A stretch of DNA of 5,818 bases from an uncultured Streptococcus sp. (GTDB lineage: Bacteria > Bacillota > Bacilli > Lactobacillales > Streptococcaceae): positions 1 through 5,818 of the forward strand of contig CAJZGT010000082.1 of NCBI GenBank assembly GCA_916048145.1, in the 5' to 3' direction. This document shows positions 1 through 5,810 of the stretch, piece by piece. The notes under the pieces were generated by a model. It worked only from the letters and a program-made list of their open reading frames with translations. It had not been told where the DNA came from and made no database searches. Position 1 is the first letter of the stretch, and every line of letters starts with the position of its first letter. The position numbers were made by a program, and so were the translations under genes.

Positions 1-1400
1 GTATTTTCACCAGATTCCTTGATTTTGGTCGTGATAATTTCATGCTTGGTTGCCATCCCTTTCCCAGCTCCAGATGTTCCTAAAATCAGACCAGACGGTG
101 TATTTAATAGGCTTCGATCAATGGTAATAATATTGCTTGAGATTTGATTGATACCGTAATATTTCCCACTTCGGTCTTGTATGTCTACTGAAGTCCATGG
201 AGAATTCACTGCTACATTGGACGTTAATAAACTCCGTGATACGCCCTCTAAAAAATCACAACCAAATGGCAGCAAACTATTAAAGGCTGCTTCTTGCATA
301 TATGGTAGTTTATCAATCATTAGGTCATTTGAGCCGGCCACTTGTTGGAGCGTGTCTAGGGCTTGTTTAAGTTCTTCTTCATCCTGACCAAAGACCCCAA
401 TCAAGAAGACTGTTTGAAACAGTTTATCTCCTGTCTCTGTCATGGTTTTTAAGAGTTCCTCAGCTTCATCGATATTGCTTTCTAATACATGACCTACTTT
501 TTCCAAATAGATACCAGTACGAGCTAGTTTTTGTTGTTCCCCAATCTTTTGGGATTCCATCAAGGTCTTCTTTGTTCGTAGTTTCTTCATGGCATCTGCC
601 TTGGTCGAACTTTGAGCATGAAGGCTCACAATCAATTCCAAATCTCCTTGCATGAGGTCTCTGATAAACTGATCTCCTAATTCCATGCCGTAGTCTCTCA
701 CATAGACAATCTGTAATAAGCGGTCATTGATTTGTAGGTAATTCTTGTTTTTAAAATCCAAGAGATTAGGCGCTATGAAGTGACGAGTTGTCTGACCAGA
801 TCTCGTTAAATCACGGTAAGAAAAAGGAAGATGGTGTTCTCCTCTAAGCATATCGGCCAACAAGTTGACACGCTCTTCTCCAGCCAAGGATTCAAATCGT
901 GCATCAATTTCTGAGAAACCACTCTTGAAATATTCTCCTATTTGGGACAAGGAACGATAGGCTTGTTTGGGATTAGAATCCTTTCTACCAAAGCTAATCA
1001 GTTTCACAGCTGAAAAGTTATTTTCACCACTGTCTAAATTCTGATTCATCATCCGATTCAATTCTTTACGATAGGTATCATACCCATCTTCTTTTTCCTC
1101 ATACAAAACACTTTGTCTAAACTTTTCTAAATTCAATCTTTTATTAAAGATAGTCAATTGGAAGTTGGTTTGGTCATCTAGGGAGTTAATCAAATCAGAA
1201 TACTTCTCAATGATTGCGCCCTTATCTTCTAAACCAACGGTCTGGTAATTGACATCACCAAGTAAATAGCTTTGTGAGAAATAATCTTCTTTTACCTGCA
1301 TCAGACCATTTTGATACAGGGCTTGATAGGAAAGAGTATTAGCCGTTGATGGTAACACTTCCTCTTTTTTTCCTTTAACTACTTCTTTCTGATTAGTCAT
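1..1400 (-). CDS. virB4: VirB4-family conjugation ATPase, partial (C-terminus beyond left edge)
   Basis: This is the motor ATPase of the conjugative type IV secretion system. It acts at the cytoplasmic face of the membrane and powers channel assembly and DNA transfer. An open frame of 466 codons runs from the ATG at 1398-1400 off the left edge without a stop. Residues 1 to about 400 match the general form of a VirB4 N-terminal domain, with many charged helices and no clear membrane segment. A P-loop follows at residues 441-448 (GTSGAGKG), then MATKHE. The Walker B, the arginine finger and the rest of the RecA-like domain lie outside the window. The usual Ser/Thr after the P-loop lysine is Gly here (codon 57-59). 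The start overlaps the end of prgI by 8 bases (ATGACTAA) with only a weak purine-rich site upstream, which suggests translation coupled to prgI. The family call is firm; the gene is cut by the window edge, not visibly broken. Confidence 0.93.
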   Translation of the reverse strand, partial: MTNQKEVVKGKKEEVLPSTANTLSYQALYQNGLMQVKEDYFSQSYLLGDVNYQTVGLEDKGAIIEKYSDLINSLDDQTNFQLTIFNKRLNLEKFRQSVLYEEKEDGYDTYRKELNRMMNQNLDSGENNFSAVKLISFGRKDSNPKQAYRSLSQIGEYFKSGFSEIDARFESLAGEERVNLLADMLRGEHHLPFSYRDLTRSGQTTRHFIAPNLLDFKNKNYLQINDRLLQIVYVRDYGMELGDQFIRDLMQGDLELIVSLHAQSSTKADAMKKLRTKKTLMESQKIGEQQKLARTGIYLEKVGHVLESNIDEAEELLKTMTETGDKLFQTVFLIGVFGQDEEELKQALDTLQQVAGSNDLMIDKLPYMQEAAFNSLLPFGCDFLEGVSRSLLTSNVAVNSPWTSVDIQDRSGKYYGINQISSNIITIDRSLLNTPSGLILGTSGAGKGMATKHEIITTKIKESGEN

Positions 1401-1752
1401 TGAAGTTTTTTGTTTCTTTAATGTATTTGATTTTCTTTTCATGTTCAGATCCTTTCTTTCCTGTAATTGTGCGTAGGGGAACCGTTAATTCAAAATGAAG
1501 ACGGTATTTCAAATAATGTTCAAAATATAAATCATTGGGTTTATAGACTCCAAAAAGCATGAGGGGGATGGTAAAAGCAAACACAAAACCGTAAACAAAC
1601 CAATCTCCAAATTGCCAGAAAAAGAGATTCAAGCCCAAAACAATAATTGTGACAATAAAGGCTGGTAAAACAAAGATGATTTGCCTTGTAGTGAAGCCTA
1701 ACCAAGCCCTGTGTTGGTATTTTGAGATGTCTTTAAAGACACGTGTATTCAT
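1393..1752 (-). CDS. prgI: PrgI-family (VirB3-like) inner-membrane protein of the conjugation channel
   Basis: This is a small membrane subunit of the mating channel, thought to work with VirB4 much as VirB3 does in Gram-negative systems. The 119-residue product has two hydrophobic segments at about residues 25-46 and 51-69. They are preceded by a short N-terminal cytoplasmic stretch (residues 6-23, FKDISKYQ then FTTRQ) and followed by KPNDLYFEHYLKYR. That arrangement, including the conserved 'P..lyfE.yl' stretch after the second helix, is typical of PrgI proteins encoded just upstream of VirB4. The tail from residue 98 is highly charged. The start at 1750-1752 is supported by an AAAGGA-type site about six bases upstream. 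The gene end overlaps the virB4 start by 8 bases. A strong terminator-like hairpin sits directly upstream, so this gene and virB4 may be expressed at a different level from the genes before them. Confidence 0.88.
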   Translation of the reverse strand: MNTRVFKDISKYQHRAWLGFTTRQIIFVLPAFIVTIIVLGLNLFFWQFGDWFVYGFVFAFTIPLMLFGVYKPNDLYFEHYLKYRLHFELTVPLRTITGKKGSEHEKKIKYIKETKNFND

Positions 1753-1757
1753 GACTT

Positions 1758-1763
1758 TCCTTT
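1758..1763 (-). promoter_or_regulatory. Ribosome binding site of prgI, abutting the terminator
   Basis: AAAGGA on the minus strand lies 5 bases before the prgI ATG and supports that start. It begins two bases after the terminator T-run, so a transcript released at the hairpin would lose the site entirely. Confidence 0.7.
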
Positions 1764-1765
1764 CT

Positions 1766-1799
1766 AAAAAGGCTAAGAAGCAATCACTTCCTAGCCTTT
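1766..1799 (-). terminator. Predicted intrinsic terminator/attenuator between virB6-like gene and prgI
   Basis: On the minus strand, 1799-1787 (AAAGGCTAGGAAG) pairs with 1780-1768 (CTTCTTAGCCTTT). The 13-bp stem contains one G-U pair and closes a 6-base loop (TGATTG). It is followed without a gap by the T-run at 1770-1766, three of whose bases also extend the stem. It begins 7 bases after the virB6-like stop codon and ends just before the prgI ribosome binding site. Being inside an operon, it may act as a partial terminator, an attenuator or an mRNA-stabilising hairpin rather than as an end of transcription. Confidence 0.75.
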
Positions 1800-1805
1800 A
1801 TCTAA

Positions 1806-2660
1806 TTACATACCTAAGATTGAGCGAGCCGTACGTTGAGAACCAACGAGGGCAATAATCAGTAAGATAGCTTGTACCAAACTACCAAACATAATCGCAA
1901 GTGATTGCAAGACTCCTGCACCATTTGAAACAGCTATTTTCCCAGCAGATTCAAACAAAGGAACAAGAGAAACAATCAGAAAAATAAGAACCCCTTGTAC
2001 CGCATAGACCATAATATTTTTTAAATAGCCAATACCAATAGACTTCCATTCATCACTTAAAAATGTTGGAATCGTAAGAGGGGCAAATGGAATCATAAGG
2101 TAGAGTTGAATAAATCGAATAGATACTAAAAGATTGACCATGGCTGCACTTACTATCCGAACAAGCCAAATGAGGAGGGCGAAAAAGCCCACAATCATCC
2201 GGCCAATAAATCCTGACCCTTTTAATCCAGAGATGGTATCATACTTTGCCCCACCGTGAGCCACAATCGAGGCCACTTGTTCAATGGCGTGACTCGCAAT
2301 CCCGATGATGGCTTCTACAATAACGGTAGTGTTGGTAATTACAACTGCGACCATAATATAACTAATCAACATCGGCGCTAATGCTTCAAAGGTCATCGCT
2401 CCTCCTGAGTTAGCAATTTTCTTTGCCATCTTCGAAAATTCTAAGATGAGAACAACTGATAAAATCGCAACTCCAAGAGGCTGCATGACACTTTTAGTAA
2501 TACTAGACATATAAGTCCAAACTGTTGGATTGTAGCTAGATAGAGATTTAATCAGATCTACCGTAGATTGTAAATCTACATTAAATCCTTCAAATAAATT
2601 TTCAGCTGATATTTTTTCAGATGCAAGGTAAACAAAGGGTGAGACTAAACTAAGATTCAT
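1806..2660 (-). CDS. VirB6/TrbL-like polytopic membrane protein of the conjugation channel
   Basis: This is a likely pore-forming inner-membrane component of the mating apparatus. The 284-residue product has five or six hydrophobic segments, at about residues 57-75, 93-121, 152-176, 178-200, 213-235 and 250-272. An N-terminal stretch of about 55 residues has no long helix, which fits an extracellular domain. The segment from P195 to V230 (proline-rich turn, then DEW, then YLKNIMVYAVQGVLIFLIV) resembles the conserved C-terminal part of VirB6/TrbL-like proteins of Firmicute elements. The protein ends in a basic GSQRTARSILGM tail, expected in the cytoplasm. It is of normal length for this group. 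The start at 2658-2660 is the only ATG that fits, although its ribosome binding site is 12 bases away. It lies between the small Maff2-like gene (16 bases upstream) and prgI, as in related elements. Confidence 0.82.
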   Translation of the reverse strand: MNLSLVSPFVYLASEKISAENLFEGFNVDLQSTVDLIKSLSSYNPTVWTYMSSITKSVMQPLGVAILSVVLILEFSKMAKKIANSGGAMTFEALAPMLISYIMVAVVITNTTVIVEAIIGIASHAIEQVASIVAHGGAKYDTISGLKGSGFIGRMIVGFFALLIWLVRIVSAAMVNLLVSIRFIQLYLMIPFAPLTIPTFLSDEWKSIGIGYLKNIMVYAVQGVLIFLIVSLVPLFESAGKIAVSNGAGVLQSLAIMFGSLVQAILLIIALVGSQRTARSILGM

Positions 2661-2672
2661 GTCATTGTTTAT

Positions 2673-2678
2673 CCTCCT
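2673..2678 (-). promoter_or_regulatory. Ribosome binding site of virB6-like gene, with long spacing and a decoy ATG
   Basis: A perfect AGGAGG overlaps the TAG stop codon of the upstream small gene. It is 12 bases from the ATG at 2660 that opens the long frame, but only 7 bases from another ATG at 2663-2665. That ATG opens a two-codon frame (ATG ACA TGA) whose stop overlaps the real start. Confidence 0.65.
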
Positions 2679-2919
2679 AAATTGAAATTTGAGTTACAAA
2701 GGCTCCAGCAGCCCCTACCATAACACCACCGACAATTTCAAGAATGGCATTCCGAACACCTGGTCCACCATCTTTAATGTTGGTTGCAAGATTGACAATC
2801 CCCACAACAACGAGAAAGGCACCAACCGCAATCAATCCCTTCTGTAACAAAGACATAGCTTGTGCAAACATAGCACTTGCGTCTACTCCATAAACAAAAC
2901 CTTTAAAATGCGTAATCAT
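2677..2919 (-). CDS. Small two-helix membrane protein, Maff2/VirB2-like
   Basis: This 80-residue protein is probably a small membrane subunit of the conjugation channel. It has two hydrophobic segments, at about residues 26-48 and 60-77. They are separated by a loop with NLATNIKDGGPGVRNAI, and the second is glycine- and alanine-rich (VGGVMVGAAGAFV). This layout matches the Maff2-type proteins encoded just before VirB6-like genes in Firmicute elements, and resembles VirB2 pilin-like proteins without a long signal peptide. The exact role of such proteins is not settled. The start at 2917-2919 has an AGAGGA site six bases upstream. The gene follows virD4 after a 20-base gap, and its stop codon is part of the next ribosome binding site. 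Family assignment was made from overall pattern, so it is moderately sure. Confidence 0.75.
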   Translation of the reverse strand: MITHFKGFVYGVDASAMFAQAMSLLQKGLIAVGAFLVVVGIVNLATNIKDGGPGVRNAILEIVGGVMVGAAGAFVTQISI

Positions 2920-2939
2920 CTATTTCCTCTTTTCTATTT

Positions 2940-4820
2940 TTATTTTAAACTAGATTCAAAAGTTAAATCACGAATTCTAAGGCCTTCAAGATGATTTTCT
3001 TGTCTTTGATTCAAAGGATTGATTTGATAGTTCCACCACCGTTCATCGCTTTCTTGATTGGCTAGGTATTTCCAGTTTGGATGCTTAGTGGAATTGTATT
3101 TTTTGCTTTTAAAGACAGGCATATTGGCAATTCGAACCAAGCATTCATGCCGTTTCATATTTCCGACTTCATCAGGTGTCATTAAATCACGAGCAATCTT
3201 TTGATGAGAAAGGGATCCTGAACCTGTCTGGCCAAAGGAACGACTAGTATTTCGAACATCAATGGTTTGTTTACCGAGTAAGCCACTCATAAATTTAAAG
3301 GTATCTTCATCATTACCACCTAAGTAGACTAAGCTATCACAGTTCCCAAGAATGGTTTTCCAAGCTTCTTTTTCTTTATAGAGCCCTTGAAGTTGGGCAA
3401 TATTTTGTAGAATAGGAACGAGACTCATATTTCGAGAACGGACTGTTGAGGTTTGTTCAGCAAAATCTGGGATTTCTCCGATATTTGCGAACTCATCTAA
3501 GTAGACTCTCACATGAAGAGGCAATTGACCCTTAAAATCAATATCTGCTTGTCTTGTTAGGGTTTGAAATACGGTTGAAAAAAAGAGGGCTGAAAGAAAG
3601 CGAAAGGTACTATCGTTATCTGGGATAACTAAGTAAACCATTGATTTTTCCTGGCCCCATGTCTTCATATCAAGGGTATCTCTTTTGGTCAAATCCATGA
3701 CACTTTGAATATTGAAGAGGGCAAATTTAGCAGTGGTTACAGCTATAACAGAATCCAGAGTCTTATCCTTATAATTTTGGAAATCTGCCCAATTTCGCAT
3801 GGTAAAATTTTCAGTTCCATACTTTTTAGCATAATTTTCAAATAGAATTTCTAAGACACTTTTTTCTTGGTTTTCACCCTTGGATAAGTGTTTAATGAGT
3901 TTTGATATTTCAGCAAAACTTGGATAACGCCCTCGTTTTTTTCGCTCTTCCACTTCTTTTTTTTGACGTTTCAACAAGTTTTGATATTCCTTTTGACTTA
4001 AACGACTTTCTTCTATGAGCTGTTCTCTTGTTTTAGGTGGGTTATAGAAATCGACCAAGTAGGAGGCTAAAGCTCGTACCAAAGTCATAGAAGCTTCATC
4101 CCAAAATGGATCACTACGGGAGCCAGAGCCTTTGGTGTTATTGAAATAAACCGTCAGCATGCGATTCAAATCATTTTCTGTCTCTATATAGCGAAAAGGA
4201 TTGAAGCCATCTGAGTTCTTCATATTGACTAAATCTAGCACCTTTACTTGGTAGCCATGTTCTAAAAAGAGTTTGCCTGTTTTTTCGGCCAAGTGATCTT
4301 TAGGATCCACTACAATATTAGAACTATTCATCTGAATAAGATTAGGTTTCACAAAGCGAAATGTCTTCCCACTTCCTGAACCTCCAATCACCGCAATATT
4401 CTTATTTCTGTCATATTGGGGTGATTTTTTATCTAATAATGTCAAACGAACATCTTGTGCTAAGATCGTATCATGAGAAAATTCTTTACCGTAAAAGAGC
4501 TTCTTTTCTTTTAGAGTTCCAAAACGGGCACTCCCGTATTCTACTCCTTCTCGGTATTGTTTCTTACCGGTTTCTAGATAGAGATAAACCAGCAACATCA
4601 TCACAAAACCTAGTAGAAAAAAAGCACTTGATTTTCCAGTAAAAGAAACATTCCATGGCGACTGAAGAACTTCATCTTGACCTTCCATCAGAAGATGAGT
4701 CCATTTATCTAGTGTATTTCCAGTATAGGAATCATACAAAAGCGTCAAACGATGAAAAAGATAGCCTAGTAAGATACCTAACAGTGAGAATAGTAGGAAT
4801 TTCTTTCCACTGTACATCAT
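2940..4820 (-). CDS. virD4: VirD4/TraG-type coupling protein (T4CP)
   Basis: This is the coupling ATPase that brings the relaxase-DNA complex to the mating channel. The 626-residue protein is full length. Two N-terminal membrane segments lie at about residues 7-29 and 64-82, with an external loop between them. The nucleotide-binding domain has a complete Walker A, GGSGSGKT (146-153), followed by the VVDPKDHLAEKTG stretch (170-182) typical of VirD4/TraG proteins. The Walker B is VYLDEFANIGEIP (439-451), followed by RSRNMSLVPILQNIAQL (461-477), the usual sensor region with its conserved Gln. A very charged Lys/Glu-rich section (about 265-320) fits the all-alpha domain that contacts substrate or relaxosome. 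The start ATG overlaps the stop of the PcfB-like gene by 4 bases (ATGA), with a weak site (GGTGAG) immediately upstream, so coupled translation is likely. All key residues are intact. It could equally be named TraG or PcfC by other schemes. Confidence 0.95.
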   Translation of the reverse strand: MMYSGKKFLLFSLLGILLGYLFHRLTLLYDSYTGNTLDKWTHLLMEGQDEVLQSPWNVSFTGKSSAFFLLGFVMMLLVYLYLETGKKQYREGVEYGSARFGTLKEKKLFYGKEFSHDTILAQDVRLTLLDKKSPQYDRNKNIAVIGGSGSGKTFRFVKPNLIQMNSSNIVVDPKDHLAEKTGKLFLEHGYQVKVLDLVNMKNSDGFNPFRYIETENDLNRMLTVYFNNTKGSGSRSDPFWDEASMTLVRALASYLVDFYNPPKTREQLIEESRLSQKEYQNLLKRQKKEVEERKKRGRYPSFAEISKLIKHLSKGENQEKSVLEILFENYAKKYGTENFTMRNWADFQNYKDKTLDSVIAVTTAKFALFNIQSVMDLTKRDTLDMKTWGQEKSMVYLVIPDNDSTFRFLSALFFSTVFQTLTRQADIDFKGQLPLHVRVYLDEFANIGEIPDFAEQTSTVRSRNMSLVPILQNIAQLQGLYKEKEAWKTILGNCDSLVYLGGNDEDTFKFMSGLLGKQTIDVRNTSRSFGQTGSGSLSHQKIARDLMTPDEVGNMKRHECLVRIANMPVFKSKKYNSTKHPNWKYLANQESDERWWNYQINPLNQRQENHLEGLRIRDLTFESSLK

Positions 4821-5305
4821 CTCACCATCTCTTTCTGTTTGACGGCTCCTTCTTGTCTAAAGGTAATTTGGGATTTAGCCTCATCAATTGCATCGTCTAA
4901 TGACTTATCCATGGTAAAATCAGCTAATTTCTCCGGATCATTAACCATTTTTTCTAACAGATGGTCTAAATGATTGTCTAGAATCGAACGGTCTTTCGTG
5001 TAGAAATGCAGAGAATCCCCTTGCCAAGCGATGGCTAAAGGAATCTCTTCTTTTTCTAAAAAAGCTTTAAATTTCTCTATATCAATTGGTTTGTCTAAAA
5101 AATCTTTTTTCAGATTAATCGTATCAATCGAATAAGGAGATTGTAGCAATTCTTCTAATTTCTGTACCCCTATCTTATAGGCAGAATCCTGTGATAAAGC
5201 CTGACGTCTAGACCATTCTAGAATCTTTAAGAGACTTCTTACAGTAAATAAAAGACTACGCTCTGCATATTGAACTGCCATTCGTTCCTGTTGTTCAGAG
5301 GACAT
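4817..5305 (-). CDS. PcfB-like (DUF3801) conjugation accessory protein
   Basis: This 162-residue soluble protein has no membrane segment. Residues about 10-60 are helical. The middle, INLKKDFLDKPIDIEKFKAF (63-82) then EIPLAIAWQGDSLHFYTKDRSILDNHL (87-113), follows the pattern of DUF3801/PcfB proteins: a 'Lkk' start, a helix, then two beta strands ending in 'FytkD'. The tail (125-162) is charged and probably disordered. In the pCF10 system PcfB is an accessory factor for the relaxase and is encoded directly before the coupling protein PcfC. The same arrangement is seen here, with a 4-base overlap with virD4, so a role in relaxosome docking is a reasonable inference. The AAGGAGG site six bases before 5305 fixes the start; M9 is less likely. 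The start overlaps the preceding gene by 11 bases. Family assignment is moderate because it rests on pattern and context. Confidence 0.7.
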   Translation of the reverse strand: MSSEQQERMAVQYAERSLLFTVRSLLKILEWSRRQALSQDSAYKIGVQKLEELLQSPYSIDTINLKKDFLDKPIDIEKFKAFLEKEEIPLAIAWQGDSLHFYTKDRSILDNHLDHLLEKMVNDPEKLADFTMDKSLDDAIDEAKSQITFRQEGAVKQKEMVR

Positions 5306-5594
5306 CTGATGCCTCCTTCTTCACAAATAGCAGCTTTCCTTCTTTATAACGATAAGCTATCAATTTCTGACGTTGCTTAATCGACTTGACAACCTGCAGT
5401 AGATCTCTCGAATAAGGTTCTCGAAGAGTAACTTCTACTGCTTTCCCATCAAAGATACCAACACGTTTAAATTCAATGTAGTCTTTTTTGAGATGTCCTA
5501 AGCCCATACCAAAAGGAAAGTGATGAATCAATTGGATGGTACAACCACCTTTATTTCCCATTTGTTTCAAATCATACAAGTTTACTACCTTCAT
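5295..5594 (-). CDS. Conserved-looking hypothetical protein, first gene of the transfer operon
   Basis: This 99-residue product is not recognised with confidence. It has no signal peptide or membrane segment, is basic, and contains one cysteine (C18). The pattern suggests a small alpha/beta fold. Residues 15-30 are hydrophobic with two histidines and a glycine/phenylalanine-rich turn (HHFPFGMGLG). Short beta-like strands follow (YIEFKRVGIFDGKAVEVTL, 39-57), then a helix (63-74) and a last strand (LIAYRYKEGKLLFVKK). The start at 5592-5594 is well supported by AAAGGAG six bases upstream. Its end overlaps the PcfB-like gene by 11 bases, and that gene's ribosome binding site lies inside this one. 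Being first in the operon, next to a PcfB-like and a VirD4 gene, it is probably a relaxosome, regulatory or coupling accessory factor. That is inferred from position only. Confidence 0.82.
   Translation of the reverse strand: MKVVNLYDLKQMGNKGGCTIQLIHHFPFGMGLGHLKKDYIEFKRVGIFDGKAVEVTLREPYSRDLLQVVKSIKQRQKLIAYRYKEGKLLFVKKEASDVL
5312..5318 (-). promoter_or_regulatory. Ribosome binding site of the PcfB-like gene
   Basis: AAGGAGG on the minus strand lies six bases before the ATG at 5305, inside the upstream coding sequence. It decides in favour of M1 over the internal M9. Confidence 0.75.
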
Positions 5595-5600
5595 GATTAA

Positions 5601-5607
5601 CTCCTTT
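5601..5607 (-). promoter_or_regulatory. Ribosome binding site of the 99-residue protein gene
   Basis: AAAGGAG on the minus strand with a six-base spacer fixes the start at 5594. It is the last element of the long leader. Confidence 0.75.
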
Positions 5608-5645
5608 ATCTAGTTTGTCGCATCGTTTGAGTCTGGTAACGATAA

Positions 5646-5751
5646 ACTCCGTGTCTGTTAGAAAATTCTCACACACGTCTTGTGCCAGTTGCCCTTCACA
5701 GGGAAATACTCTCAGTCCCTACTTACACAGGCACGCTAATCAAGACGGAGT
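5646..5751 (-). promoter_or_regulatory. Structured leader RNA region with competing helices
   Basis: This is an untranslated stretch on the minus strand with several inverted repeats. CGTCTT (5747-5742) and GTGCC (5734-5730) pair with GGCAC (5686-5682) and AAGACG (5681-5676), giving an 11-bp helix with a 7-base bulge. Inside it, AGGGA (5720-5716) can pair with TCCCT (5704-5700). Alternatively, CCCT (5703-5700) pairs with AGGG (5695-5692) around a GNRA-type GTGA loop. ACTCCGT (5751-5745) can also pair with ACGGAGT (5652-5646) to enclose the whole region, which competes with the base of the 11-bp helix. No T-run follows, so it is not a plain terminator. A cis-acting regulatory RNA is favoured; an oriT-like DNA structure is the alternative. 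No known RNA family was recognised. Confidence 0.55.
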
Positions 5752-5759
5752 GGATTCAA

Positions 5760-5772
5760 TTTTCAAAGAACA
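5760..5772 (-). promoter_or_regulatory. boxA-like antitermination sequence
   Basis: TGTTCTTTGAAAA on the minus strand closely resembles the boxA of Gram-positive rRNA operon leaders, which is bound by NusB and S10 to make RNA polymerase resistant to termination. It lies a few bases after the predicted transcription start, where such a site would act on the entire operon. The match is by eye; function is inferred. Confidence 0.6.
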
Positions 5773-5781
5773 GGTAGCTTT

Positions 5782-5810
5782 ATTATAGATAAGAGTAGTT
5801 GAAATTTTTA
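5782..5810 (-). promoter_or_regulatory. Predicted promoter of the transfer operon
   Basis: A perfect -10 hexamer TATAAT lies at 5787-5782 on the minus strand. The hexamer 17 bases upstream (TAAAAA, 5810-5805) is a poor -35 and there is no TGn extension, so the promoter may be weak or need an activator. Transcription would start near 5775, giving a leader of about 180 bases before the first ATG. The 224 bases from 5595 to the right edge contain no convincing gene. Confidence 0.55.

Noticed and set aside
181..387. Plus-strand open frame of 68 codons
   Set aside because: It lies wholly opposite the virB4 coding frame, has no convincing ribosome binding site and encodes a low-complexity serine-rich tail; it is a shadow frame.
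1761..1805. The 1766-1799 hairpin as a plus-strand terminator
   Set aside because: On the plus strand the stem is followed by only TTTATC, a poor T-run, and no plus-strand gene ends here; the minus-strand reading fits better.
1649..1858. Plus-strand open frame of 69 codons
   Set aside because: It runs antisense across prgI, the terminator and the end of the virB6-like gene, with no recognisable protein pattern.
4361..4900. Two plus-strand open frames (4361-4642 and 4655-4900)
   Set aside because: Both are antisense to the well-supported virD4 N-terminal region and the end of the PcfB-like gene, and lack family features.
5799..5804. TTTCAA as a -35 box
   Set aside because: The spacer to TATAAT would be only 11 bases, too short for a standard sigma-A promoter.
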